From Anabaena sp. UHCC 0187 (GTDB lineage: Bacteria > Cyanobacteriota > Cyanobacteriia > Cyanobacteriales > Nostocaceae): a stretch of 64,000 nt of DNA. The DNA lies in assembly GCF_009712035.1 (NCBI RefSeq), contig NZ_VILB01000001.1:124001-188000 (forward strand), read 5' to 3'. Under the pieces are notes generated by a model. The model was not told where the DNA came from and searched no databases. It worked only from the letters and a program-made list of their open reading frames with translations. A program made the position numbers and the translations under genes. Positions within the stretch are counted from its first letter, which is position 1. Every line of letters begins with the position of its first letter. Shown here in pieces: positions 39,549 through 46,888 of the stretch.

Positions 39549-39887
39549 TTACTTTTTCCAGTCTTTATCAGCTTGTTCTAGTACATAAGCAGCTACGTCT
39601 TCAGCCTGAGCTAGTTTTAAACGACCTTGAAAAGCAGGCATAGCATTTTTACCATTAGTAACTTGGGCAATAATAGCTTCTGCTGAGTACATACCGTATT
39701 TTTCCAAATCTGCTTTTTTCAGGCTTTTGGCAGCATTAACTAAATTTCTACCGCCAGCATGACATGAAGCGCAATTAGCACTAAATATTTTAGCTCCACT
39801 GGCTGCGTCTGCGGCCAAAGCGGGACTACTGAAGGCAAAGGTGAAGATAGCTACGCTTAACAGTAATACTGAGATAATTCTTTTCAT
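39549..39887 (-). CDS. petJ: cytochrome c6 (soluble electron carrier)
   Basis: 112 aa precursor. The signal peptide ends SPALA before ADAASGAK, giving a mature protein of about 86 residues. Heme is bound by CASCH, and the sixth ligand is Met in KNAMPAFQG. It carries electrons from the cytochrome b6f complex to photosystem I or cytochrome oxidase in the thylakoid lumen, replacing plastocyanin when copper is low. It is a single gene. Confidence 0.95.
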   Translation of the reverse strand: MKRIISVLLLSVAIFTFAFSSPALAADAASGAKIFSANCASCHAGGRNLVNAAKSLKKADLEKYGMYSAEAIIAQVTNGKNAMPAFQGRLKLAQAEDVAAYVLEQADKDWKK

Positions 39888-40390
39888 CTGGTGTTCTCTC
39901 TACAACAATTGTGGAAACTGTGCAAATATCCTTTCTAATTCTGATTTGATCTGGTAGGATTAGTCAAACGACAGGCTGTAAAACTTGGCTTGAATACTCA
40001 ATTATTCAAGGTCAATTGATTGTGATACAAAGGATCGAGGAAAAATATAAAATTAATATGATCCAATCTTGTGGCATGGGCATACTATGGCTAACGCCAC
40101 GCTATGCTATCGACAAGCTCAGTACAAGTCCTGCCTGTCCTTGTATTATTGTTCAATAATAATATTAGCTAAAACACACAGATAATATTTTTTGTCAAGC
40201 GGTAAGTCCTGGTTAATCGTGAACACAAGTAAGGTTGTAAATTGATACTGTGTACGTAAATTATTATATAAATCTAAAGACGATTGTAATAAGCAAGCTA
40301 TTAATGTTTAAAGCTAATTCTTAATAAATATTTAGAAAATATTTAGAAAATAATGCAACAAGAAAGAACAAATATATGGTATAAATTTCT
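39888..40390. other. intergenic region upstream of the halogenase gene
   Basis: 503 bases without a gene. It includes a dispersed cyanobacterial repeat around 40082-40135 (GGCTAACGCCACGCTATGCT followed by ATCGACAAGCTCAG). The AT-rich last 200 bases probably hold the promoter of the halogenase operon. No riboswitch or clear operator recognised. Confidence 0.5.
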
Positions 40391-41188
40391 ATGTATATTT
40401 ACTCACATGGTGAAATGACAAATTTTACAAAAGTGAACGTCTGGGAAGAAGAAATTCAACAAAATATTGCTAATAATTTCTCCGAATCATCTTTAACATT
40501 TCTCTCTCACCAGTTTAAGCGTGATGGGTTTCTTAAAGTTCCTCAAATCATGCCTCTCCAGATCCGTCAAGAAATGAAACAAGAGGCTCTAAGATTGTTA
40601 GAATTGCACTCTGAACGACGTGATTTAAAACTAGCAACAACGGGAAATACTCCCAGAAATATGAGTGTAGTAACCAGCGAAAACATTGCTGAAAGCAGTG
40701 AATTTGTTAATACTATCTATAGATCCGAAGCACTGAAAAATATACTAGAAAAATTGGCTGGTGAACCTTTCTTAGCTTGTCCATCAAAAGATGAAGAATT
40801 TTTGATTACCAGACATGAAAAAAGCGGAGATACCCACGGTTGGCACTGGGGAGATTATCGTTATGCGCTAATTTGGATTTTAGAAACTCCACCTATCGAA
40901 CATGGTGGAATGTTGCAATGTGTTCCTCATACCAGTTGGGATAAAACTAATCCAAGAATTCATGAGTATCTGTGTGAGAATCCTATCAGCACCTATGGTT
41001 TTGTTACTAGTGACATTTACTTGTTGAAGTCAGATACAACTCTTCATCGAACAGTTCCCTTAAATCGTGATTCTACACGCATTATGCTCAATATGACTTG
41101 GGGATGTCTTGATGATCAGAAAAGAAATCTCAATGAGAATGATCGTTGGTGGGCAGAGAAAGAAGTAGTAGCTGGTAATTACAGCTAA
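40391..41188 (+). CDS. BesD-like Fe(II)/2-oxoglutarate amino-acid radical halogenase
   Basis: 265 aa. The metal-binding motif is H152-W-G154 followed by D155 and a second His, H219, in TTLHR. In hydroxylases of this fold the site is HxD/E; here the acid is Gly, as in radical halogenases where chloride takes its place. The His-His spacing of 67 equals that I recall for BesD (H137/H204). Further family blocks are RRDLKLATTGNTPRNMSV, ITRHEKSGDTHGWHWGDY, GGMLQCVPHTSW and R230 (2-oxoglutarate). BesD chlorinates free lysine at C4; the substrate here is inferred. A second possible start is Met9 (40415). A heme-oxygenase-like diiron oxidase gene follows after 127 bases. Confidence 0.8.
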   Translation: MYIYSHGEMTNFTKVNVWEEEIQQNIANNFSESSLTFLSHQFKRDGFLKVPQIMPLQIRQEMKQEALRLLELHSERRDLKLATTGNTPRNMSVVTSENIAESSEFVNTIYRSEALKNILEKLAGEPFLACPSKDEEFLITRHEKSGDTHGWHWGDYRYALIWILETPPIEHGGMLQCVPHTSWDKTNPRIHEYLCENPISTYGFVTSDIYLLKSDTTLHRTVPLNRDSTRIMLNMTWGCLDDQKRNLNENDRWWAEKEVVAGNYS

Positions 41189-41315
41189 ATTTTAGCTGTG
41201 TCAGCATGAGATTTGATATTTTTTAAACATCACCTGTCAAAATGTTAGAAAATTGCCAAAAAGCAATGCAAACATCTTCTCAAAAATGTAATCTATCTGT
41301 GTAGGAGAACCGAAA

Positions 41316-42059
41316 ATGACAGCTTTACAAGTACAAGAATTTGAGAAAATCCAAGATCCAAATGTTCGTCAACGCTTAGATGTTGATGGCCCAGAGATCA
41401 AAGACTATTTGAACGGGAAGATGGAGTATATTCTCAATCACCGCGCAGTCCAACATCCTCTGCTCAATTACTATCGCAAAAACGCATTTACTAAAGAACA
41501 AGAAAAGAAATTCTACCTGGAAACTTGGTATTACTTTAAAAACGAACCTTTCTATATTACGAGTATGGCAGTAAATACTCGTGATTATAAAGTATTGAAG
41601 GAAATTATCCTCAATGTTTATGATGAAGTGGCTGGAAAAGTAACCCATGAAACTTTGTTTCGTGAACAACTGAATGCTATGGGGATTACTGATGAAGAAA
41701 TTGCTAATCATCAATGTTTGCCTAGCACTACAGCTATTAATAAAGGTGCAGAAAAACTTTATTGTGAACCCCCAATTGAAAGAAACTTAGGGGCGTTCTA
41801 TGCTGATGAAACTATGTCAGCAGTATTGTCAACTCAATTCAATGATGCCTTGCTGAATCAAGGATATGACAAGAACGTGAGAAAGCATTGGATAATGCAC
41901 GTAAATGTAGAAATTAGCCATAGCAATAATGCTTTTAATGCGATCGCACCCTATTTGGTTAATCAAGAGGGACGAGACTTATTTGAAGAAGGCATCAATA
42001 CATATCTACAACTATTGGAAACCTATTGGGACGGCGTTGATGCCATTGTCAGAGGATAA
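41316..42059 (+). CDS. heme-oxygenase-like diiron oxidase (HDO), BesC/UndA/CADD type
   Basis: 247 aa, start supported by AGGAG at 41303-41307. All six expected metal ligands are visible: E104-x6-H111, E165, H195-x3-E199-x2-H202. The spacing closely follows CADD as I recall it (E81/H88, E142, H174/D178/H181). HDOs use O2 for C-C cleavage, N-oxygenation or decarboxylative desaturation. BesC cleaves 4-chlorolysine to 4-chloroallylglycine, formaldehyde and ammonia, and the gene directly upstream is a BesD-like halogenase. Alternative activities are SznF-like N-oxygenation of a guanidine or UndA-like alkene formation. It is annotated in many databases as TenA/PqqC-like. Confidence 0.75.
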   Translation: MTALQVQEFEKIQDPNVRQRLDVDGPEIKDYLNGKMEYILNHRAVQHPLLNYYRKNAFTKEQEKKFYLETWYYFKNEPFYITSMAVNTRDYKVLKEIILNVYDEVAGKVTHETLFREQLNAMGITDEEIANHQCLPSTTAINKGAEKLYCEPPIERNLGAFYADETMSAVLSTQFNDALLNQGYDKNVRKHWIMHVNVEISHSNNAFNAIAPYLVNQEGRDLFEEGINTYLQLLETYWDGVDAIVRG

Positions 42060-42063
42060 AAAA

Positions 42064-42250
42064 CTAGTACCGCACGGCGTAAATAAACCAACCATTCTTA
42101 ATCGCCAAAAAGCTTGCTGAATATTACTTTTGACTTTTGACTTTTGACTTCCGCCTTGCGATACTAGTACCGCAGTGTGGAATTGATAATTAAAAATTAA
42201 GAAAGCAGATTCTACAAGCTTTTGGTGAAATTTTTAATAGTTGGTTAACG
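42064..42250. mobile_element. MITE-like repeat (CTAGTACCGCA family), rearranged copy
   Basis: CTAGTACCGCACGGCGTAA (42064-42082) begins an inverted right end, and CTAGTACCGCAGTGTGGAAT (42164 on) begins a left end. The latter continues as in the copy at 51133-51269 (AAGCAGATT, AAGCTTTT). Between them lie three TTTTGAC heptamers (42128-42148). No transposase is encoded. It separates the HDO gene from the exporter gene. Confidence 0.6.
42128..42148 (+). repeat. STRR, (TTTTGAC)x3
   Basis: Three tandem heptamers between the two half-elements of the MITE-like repeat. Confidence 0.75.
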
Positions 42251-42299
42251 AAGGAAATAAATTTTTTAAACTAATGCAGGAGAGATAATTTTGGAAAAA

Positions 42300-43253
42300 T
42301 TAATTTTTGCTTACATCACCTGATTCAGCAATGTAAATACCCAATAAAACAACGAAAAAAGCGATCCAATTCACGAAACTTAAATATTCTTGAAAAACTA
42401 TCCATGCCAGAATAGCTGCCATAATTGGTTGTAGTAACATGAATAGAGAAACAAAGCCAGAAGAAAATTGTTTTAGTTGATAGATAAAAATAACAGAAGC
42501 AATAACTTGACAGAGAATACTTAAAGAAAATATGTTTAACCAACCTAATAGTGAAGTTGGGAAAACTTGATTTTCAAATATGAGAACAAAAGGTAACAAG
42601 AGGAGACTTGAAAGGACACAATACCATAGTGAAATAGTCAACGAAGAAAATTGAGATCGGAGTTTTTCTATAGTTAAAAAATAACCTGCATAAACCACAG
42701 CAGATAATAAAGCCCAAGCATCACCTATCAGGTGATTATGAGAAACGTGTAAATCTTGAATTCCAATGGATATTGCTCCACCTACAGCAACAATCATGCC
42801 AATGATAAATCTTCGATCAAACTTTTGACCTAAGAATAACCAGCCACCAAGCACAGCAAAAACTGATGGCAAGTTATGAAGAAGATTAGAATTAGCAACG
42901 GTAGTTTGAGTTAAAGATAAAGCCCAAGTAACTAAACATATTTCTCCCAACATTACCCCAATTAGGAATATAGCTAAAGTGCTAAAAGTAATTGGTTCTG
43001 AATCTTTAGACAATGATGAATTACTATATTGACTTTCCCAGATTATAACTATTCCTTGCCAAAATAGGAATATTACGGCAGCTATTAATTCCCGATTAAA
43101 AACCGTAGCATTAGGACCTAGTTCGTCTTCACTCAATCTTGTAAATATAGGATCTAAGGATACGAGTAATACTGCTATCAATAACAAAACTAAATCCAAA
43201 ATTCCTGGCTTTAATGCTACTTTATCTACTGGCTTCTCAACAACATTAGTCAT
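42300..43253 (-). CDS. DMT/EamA-type exporter
   Basis: 317 aa with about ten TM helices in two EamA repeats (LDLVLLLIAVLLVSLDPIFT at the start; GDAWALLSAVVYAGYFLTIE opening the second). Such drug/metabolite transporters export amino acids, their analogues or secondary metabolites. It is divergent from the amidinotransferase gene across a shared 109-base promoter region, and next to the halogenase/HDO pair, so it is a good candidate for export of the product. The substrate is unproven. Confidence 0.85.
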   Translation of the reverse strand: MTNVVEKPVDKVALKPGILDLVLLLIAVLLVSLDPIFTRLSEDELGPNATVFNRELIAAVIFLFWQGIVIIWESQYSNSSLSKDSEPITFSTLAIFLIGVMLGEICLVTWALSLTQTTVANSNLLHNLPSVFAVLGGWLFLGQKFDRRFIIGMIVAVGGAISIGIQDLHVSHNHLIGDAWALLSAVVYAGYFLTIEKLRSQFSSLTISLWYCVLSSLLLLPFVLIFENQVFPTSLLGWLNIFSLSILCQVIASVIFIYQLKQFSSGFVSLFMLLQPIMAAILAWIVFQEYLSFVNWIAFFVVLLGIYIAESGDVSKN

Positions 43254-43362
43254 TATAAAAATTGTATATCTTGATTTCGTGTTTCATAATACCATAATAT
43301 ATGTGAGCAATTCACTTGCATAGCTTCCAGAAATTATACATTGTTCTTAACTTGACATAGAT

Positions 43363-44457
43363 ATGGCATTTAATCCGCAATCAACCGCACCAACAACACC
43401 CGTTGTCAATTCATTTAACGAATGGGATCTTTTAGAAGAAGTAATTGTTGGCCGATTGGATGGTGCAGTTATACCACCTTGGCATATTACAGTTAAAGCA
43501 ACAATGCCACAGCGTTATTGGGATGTGTTCCGTACCTATGGTGGTAAATTATTTCCAGAAGAGTTAATTAAAGCTGGAGAAAAAGAACTAGAAGAACTTA
43601 CCCACATTTTAGAAGCAGAAGGTGTCAAAGTTCGCCGTCCCGACGCGGTAAATTATACTGTTCCTTATGGAACTCCAGACTGGCAAAGTCCTAGTGGTCT
43701 TTACGGAGCAATGCCCAGAGATGTGATGATCGTCATTGGGGATAAACTAATTGAAGCTCCCATGCCTTGGCGGTCTAGATATTTTGAAATTAATGCCTAT
43801 CGTTCACTCATCAAAGAGTATTTTCATGCTGGCGCACAATGGCTTCCCGCACCTAAGCCTGAACTACGCGATGAACTATATAACTATCAATATGAAGAAG
43901 CAGACAAAGATGCACTATTTAACTCTTCACTAACTGAATTTGAACCAGTATTTGACGCGGCTGAATTTAGTAGATGTGGTAGAGATATCTTTGTTCAACA
44001 AAGTCAAGTAACCAATCAATTTGGGATAGAATGGATGCGGAGATGTTTAGGAGATGAGTACAGAATTCATGAACTCAAATTCAAAGATCAATCTGCCATG
44101 CACATTGATGCCACCTTTGTTCCTCTCGCTCCTGGTAAGCTTTTAATCCATCCTTACAAACTTGATAAACTTCCCGATATGTTCCAAAGTTGGGATGTAA
44201 TCCAAGTTAAAGAATTCGCTCTTCCTGACGATCATCCCCTGTATATGAGTAGTAAGGGAGTAGGGATGAATGTTTTATCAATTGATGAAAATAGAGTGAT
44301 CGTGGAAAGGCAAGATGAACCCATGATTAAACTATTAAAAAATTGGGGATTTACACCAATTCCTTGTAATTTCCGGAACTTTAATACCTTTGGTGGTTCT
44401 TTCCATTGTGCAACTTTAGATATTAGAAGAAAAGGCACACTGCAATCTTATTTTTAG
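43363..44457 (+). CDS. arginine:X amidinotransferase
   Basis: 364 aa of the glycine amidinotransferase (AGAT) superfamily. Catalytic residues are visible: D208 in CGRDIFVQQSQV, H247 in AMHIDATFVPL and C349 in GGSFHCATLDIRRKG. It moves the amidino group of arginine to an amine. Relatives are CyrA (glycine, cylindrospermopsin), SxtG (saxitoxin) and AmtA (lysine to homoarginine, phaseolotoxin). No PKS, NRPS or sxtA gene is present here, so it belongs to a different pathway. The neighbours (halogenase, HDO, exporter) suggest a small guanidino or homoarginine-type product; the acceptor is unknown. Confidence 0.85.
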   Translation: MAFNPQSTAPTTPVVNSFNEWDLLEEVIVGRLDGAVIPPWHITVKATMPQRYWDVFRTYGGKLFPEELIKAGEKELEELTHILEAEGVKVRRPDAVNYTVPYGTPDWQSPSGLYGAMPRDVMIVIGDKLIEAPMPWRSRYFEINAYRSLIKEYFHAGAQWLPAPKPELRDELYNYQYEEADKDALFNSSLTEFEPVFDAAEFSRCGRDIFVQQSQVTNQFGIEWMRRCLGDEYRIHELKFKDQSAMHIDATFVPLAPGKLLIHPYKLDKLPDMFQSWDVIQVKEFALPDDHPLYMSSKGVGMNVLSIDENRVIVERQDEPMIKLLKNWGFTPIPCNFRNFNTFGGSFHCATLDIRRKGTLQSYF

Positions 44458-44496
44458 GATTTAAAAAAGCAGGTTTTTCCCCCCTAAGTAATGTAG

Positions 44497-44513
44497 GGTG
44501 GGCAATGCCCACC
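44497..44513 (+). terminator. hairpin after amidinotransferase gene
   Basis: GGTGGG-CAATG-CCCACC, 40 bases after the amidinotransferase stop. The GGGTGGGCAATGCCCACC repeat is common between cyanobacterial genes; it may work as a terminator though no T-run follows. Confidence 0.45.
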
Positions 44514-44565
44514 AATATTTCAAAAATCAAATATTAGTGCTATCAAGTCATAGGAACAGCAAAAA

Positions 44566-45033
44566 ATGGAACAGGAGTTATTAATTCGTAGGGGTGAATT
44601 GCAGGATTTAGATATTTTAGTTGAGTTTAATCAAGCTTTAATATATGAAACAGAAAAGAAACAACTCCCCGTCAATGTTATAACTGGGGGTGTAGAAACA
44701 TTATTAAAAACGCCGAGTTTGGGATTTTATTTATTAGCTGAAAAGAATCATCAGGTTGTTGGTTCATTAATGATCACCACGGAATGGAGCGACTGGCGTA
44801 ATGGTTTATATTGGTGGATACAAAGTGTATATGTTCACCAAGATTTTCGTCGGCAAGGAATTTTTAGAACCCTTTATAAATTTGTGAAACAACAGGCAGA
44901 AAATCCAGGAAATGGGCTGAAAGTCTGCGGATTTAGACTTTATGTTGAGCGTGAAAATACAGTCGCTCAAAAGACTTATCAAGCTCTAGGAATGAAGGAA
45001 AGCTATTATCATATTTATGAAGAATTAAAGTAA
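44566..45033 (+). CDS. GNAT family N-acetyltransferase
   Basis: 155 aa. Starts MEQELLIRRGELQDLDILVE. The acetyl-CoA-binding motif A is VYVHQDFRRQGIFRTLYKFV, and motif B contains GFRLYVERENTVAQKTYQAL. The substrate is unknown. It is in the same direction as the amidinotransferase, 109 bases after it, but a hairpin lies between. It could modify or detoxify a product of the neighbouring genes, or be unrelated. Confidence 0.82.
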   Translation: MEQELLIRRGELQDLDILVEFNQALIYETEKKQLPVNVITGGVETLLKTPSLGFYLLAEKNHQVVGSLMITTEWSDWRNGLYWWIQSVYVHQDFRRQGIFRTLYKFVKQQAENPGNGLKVCGFRLYVERENTVAQKTYQALGMKESYYHIYEELK

Positions 45034-45051
45034 AGATTAAAGAAAGATTAA

Positions 45052-45084
45052 AGATCCCCGACTTCTTAGAGAAATCGGGGATCT
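45052..45084. terminator. bidirectional hairpin between convergent GNAT genes
   Basis: AGATCCCCGA and TCGGGGATCT form a 10-bp stem between two convergent genes. A related hairpin (GACTTCTTTGAGAAGTC) is at 55631-55647, so it is also a dispersed repeat. Confidence 0.6.
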
Positions 45085-45096
45085 GATTGATTATTA

Positions 45097-45588
45097 TCAA
45101 TTATTTGCCAACTTAATTAAATTCTCTTGATTAAGACGACAAATACGCCAATCTTCTATCATCTCTGCTCCCATGCGATAATAAAATTCTTGGGCTGATA
45201 CATTCCAATCTAAAACATTCCATTCTAAACGTCCACAATCCCTTTCTACAGCTATTTGAGCTACCTTAATTAAAAGTGCTTTGCCAATACCTTGCTGACG
45301 ATATTCTGGGATAATATAGATATCTTCTAAATAAATTCCAGGCTTGGTCAAATAGCTAGAATAATTATGGAAGAACATGGCAAAACCTACTGCCTGTCCA
45401 CCAATTTCTGCTAATATTGCCTCTATATATTTTGGTGAGCCAAATAAATGCTGGTGGAGTTTTTCAACGTCGCCAGTCACAGTATGAGATAATTTTTCGT
45501 ATTCTGCCAATCCCTGAACCAATTCAAATAATACAGCAGAATCACTAGGTTCAACAGCACGGATAATTAAATTAGTATTAGCAGTCAT
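45097..45588 (-). CDS. GNAT N-acetyltransferase, SSAT2/thialysine-acetyltransferase-like
   Basis: 163 aa. The segments FFHNYSSYLTKPGIYLEDIY, RQQGIGKALL and GRLEWNVLDWN followed by AQEFYYRMGAE are the hallmark of the diamine/thialysine acetyltransferase (SSAT) group. Human SSAT2 acetylates thialysine, a lysine analogue. Such genes are widespread in cyanobacteria. Its place near a possible chlorolysine pathway is therefore suggestive only. Confidence 0.85.
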   Translation of the reverse strand: MTANTNLIIRAVEPSDSAVLFELVQGLAEYEKLSHTVTGDVEKLHQHLFGSPKYIEAILAEIGGQAVGFAMFFHNYSSYLTKPGIYLEDIYIIPEYRQQGIGKALLIKVAQIAVERDCGRLEWNVLDWNVSAQEFYYRMGAEMIEDWRICRLNQENLIKLANN

Positions 45589-45653
45589 CAGTTATTAATC
45601 TATAGTCCACAGTCCATAGTTTATACCGCAGTGGATGATTTTTTTCAAAACTA

Positions 45654-45709
45654 ACAACTGACAACTGACAACTGACAACTGACAACTGACAACTGACAAC
45701 TAACAACTG
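45654..45709 (+). repeat. STRR, eight ACAACTG heptamers
   Basis: Eight tandem copies (one with A for G at the last base) just downstream of the sigma factor stop. This is a typical STRR of heterocystous cyanobacteria, not a CRISPR: there are no spacers. Confidence 0.9.
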
Positions 45710-45718
45710 ACTAATAAC

Positions 45719-46888
45719 TTAGACCAACCATCCTTTTAAACGCTTGGCTATGTGAGGACGGCGTAACTTTCGCATGGCTTTACTTTGGATTTGACGGACT
45801 CGTTCGCGGGAAAGGTTAAACATATTCCCCACTTCTTCCAGGGTGCAGGGTTCGCTGCTGGTGAGTCCATAGCGCAGGGAAATGACATCTTTTTCCCGTG
45901 GGGTGAGTACGTCACCCAAAACTTCCCAAATCTCCTGACGCATCATGTTTTCGTTCATTTTTGCTTCGGGAGACTGGTTGTCTTCATCTTCTAGCAAATC
46001 CATTAACTCTGTGTCTTCTTCTTTACCGACACGGTGGTTAAGGGAAAGGGCTTGACGACGTAGTTGTTGCAGTTGACGCAGTTGGTGAACCGTAATTTCT
46101 AAAGCTTCGGCCATTTCGGCTTCTGTGGGGTTACGAGCAAGTTTTTGCTTGAGTTCCCGTTGGGCTTTTTTTAGTTTATTAAGTTTTTCAACAATATGGA
46201 TTGGTAAACGAATAGTTCGAGCATCATTAGCGATCGCTCTTGTAATCGCTTGTCTAATCCACCAATAAGCATAAGTAGAAAACTTATATCCTTTATCGGG
46301 ATCAAATTTTTCGGAAGCGCGGTTTAAACCCATTGCTCCTTCTTGAATTAAATCCAGAAAAGGGACACCACGATTTAAATATCGTTTAGCAATAGATACG
46401 ACTAACCGGAGATTAGAGCGAATCATTTTCCGCTTGGCGACTCTACCCTGATACAAGCGGCTTTCCAGTTGTTTTTCTGTCATTTCCAACTGAGAAGCTA
46501 CCTGGACTTTACTAGGGTTTGTTCCTAGTTCTAATTCCAAAGCTGCTTGTAGTTCTTTGACTTCTTCTAAAAATCTAACTCGTCTGGCTAATTCCACTTC
46601 TTCATCGGGTTTGAGGAGTGGATAACGCGCCATTTCCTTAAAAAATGCGCCGACAGCATCATCATTTTCGGTTTTATTATATCCCGAAGGACGGGCTGCG
46701 GCCATATCATCGCCGTTGCGTTCTTCTGATTCCAAGTTTTCGACAATTGCAGTATCTTCATATACTACTTGATCTAAACTCTCAATTGATGGTTCTTCAT
46801 GATCAGTAATATTCTCCAGTATTTCCATTGTTCCCAAGTCAGCAAGATTCATAGTTTCCTTTAGGGATGTTTGCTTTGTTTGGTACAT
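45719..46888 (-). CDS. group 2 sigma-70 factor (SigC-like)
   Basis: 389 aa. Region 1.2 (AVGAFFKEMARYPLLKPDEE), region 2 (FLDLIQEGAMGLNRASEKFD; TYAYWWIRQAITRAI), region 3 and region 4 (GNMFNLSRERVRQIQSKAM) are complete. The N-terminus is acidic and lacks the long SigA-type region 1.1 and Lys-rich part. The wording GAFFKEMARYPLLKPDEEVE resembles SigC of Anabaena/Synechocystis more than SigA, B, D or E. It recruits RNA polymerase to -10/-35 promoters under stress or stationary conditions. Confidence 0.9.
   Translation of the reverse strand: MYQTKQTSLKETMNLADLGTMEILENITDHEEPSIESLDQVVYEDTAIVENLESEERNGDDMAAARPSGYNKTENDDAVGAFFKEMARYPLLKPDEEVELARRVRFLEEVKELQAALELELGTNPSKVQVASQLEMTEKQLESRLYQGRVAKRKMIRSNLRLVVSIAKRYLNRGVPFLDLIQEGAMGLNRASEKFDPDKGYKFSTYAYWWIRQAITRAIANDARTIRLPIHIVEKLNKLKKAQRELKQKLARNPTEAEMAEALEITVHQLRQLQQLRRQALSLNHRVGKEEDTELMDLLEDEDNQSPEAKMNENMMRQEIWEVLGDVLTPREKDVISLRYGLTSSEPCTLEEVGNMFNLSRERVRQIQSKAMRKLRRPHIAKRLKGWLV

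Noticed and set aside
40391-41188. Ordinary phytanoyl-CoA dioxygenase
   Set aside because: The metal motif is HWG rather than HxD, and the flanking blocks fit amino-acid halogenases better.
41376-41714. Minus-strand ORF of 112 aa
   Set aside because: It lies fully inside the HDO gene, and the plus frame has all metal ligands.
43254-43362. Guanidine riboswitch before the amidinotransferase
   Set aside because: The 109-base region is AT-rich and lacks the conserved motifs I know for guanidine riboswitches.
40391-44457. Saxitoxin or cylindrospermopsin cluster
   Set aside because: An amidinotransferase and dioxygenase-like gene are present, but there is no sxtA, PKS, NRPS, carbamoyltransferase or other sxt/cyr gene around.
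45654-45709. CRISPR array
   Set aside because: The units are 7 bases in direct tandem without spacers, so it is an STRR.
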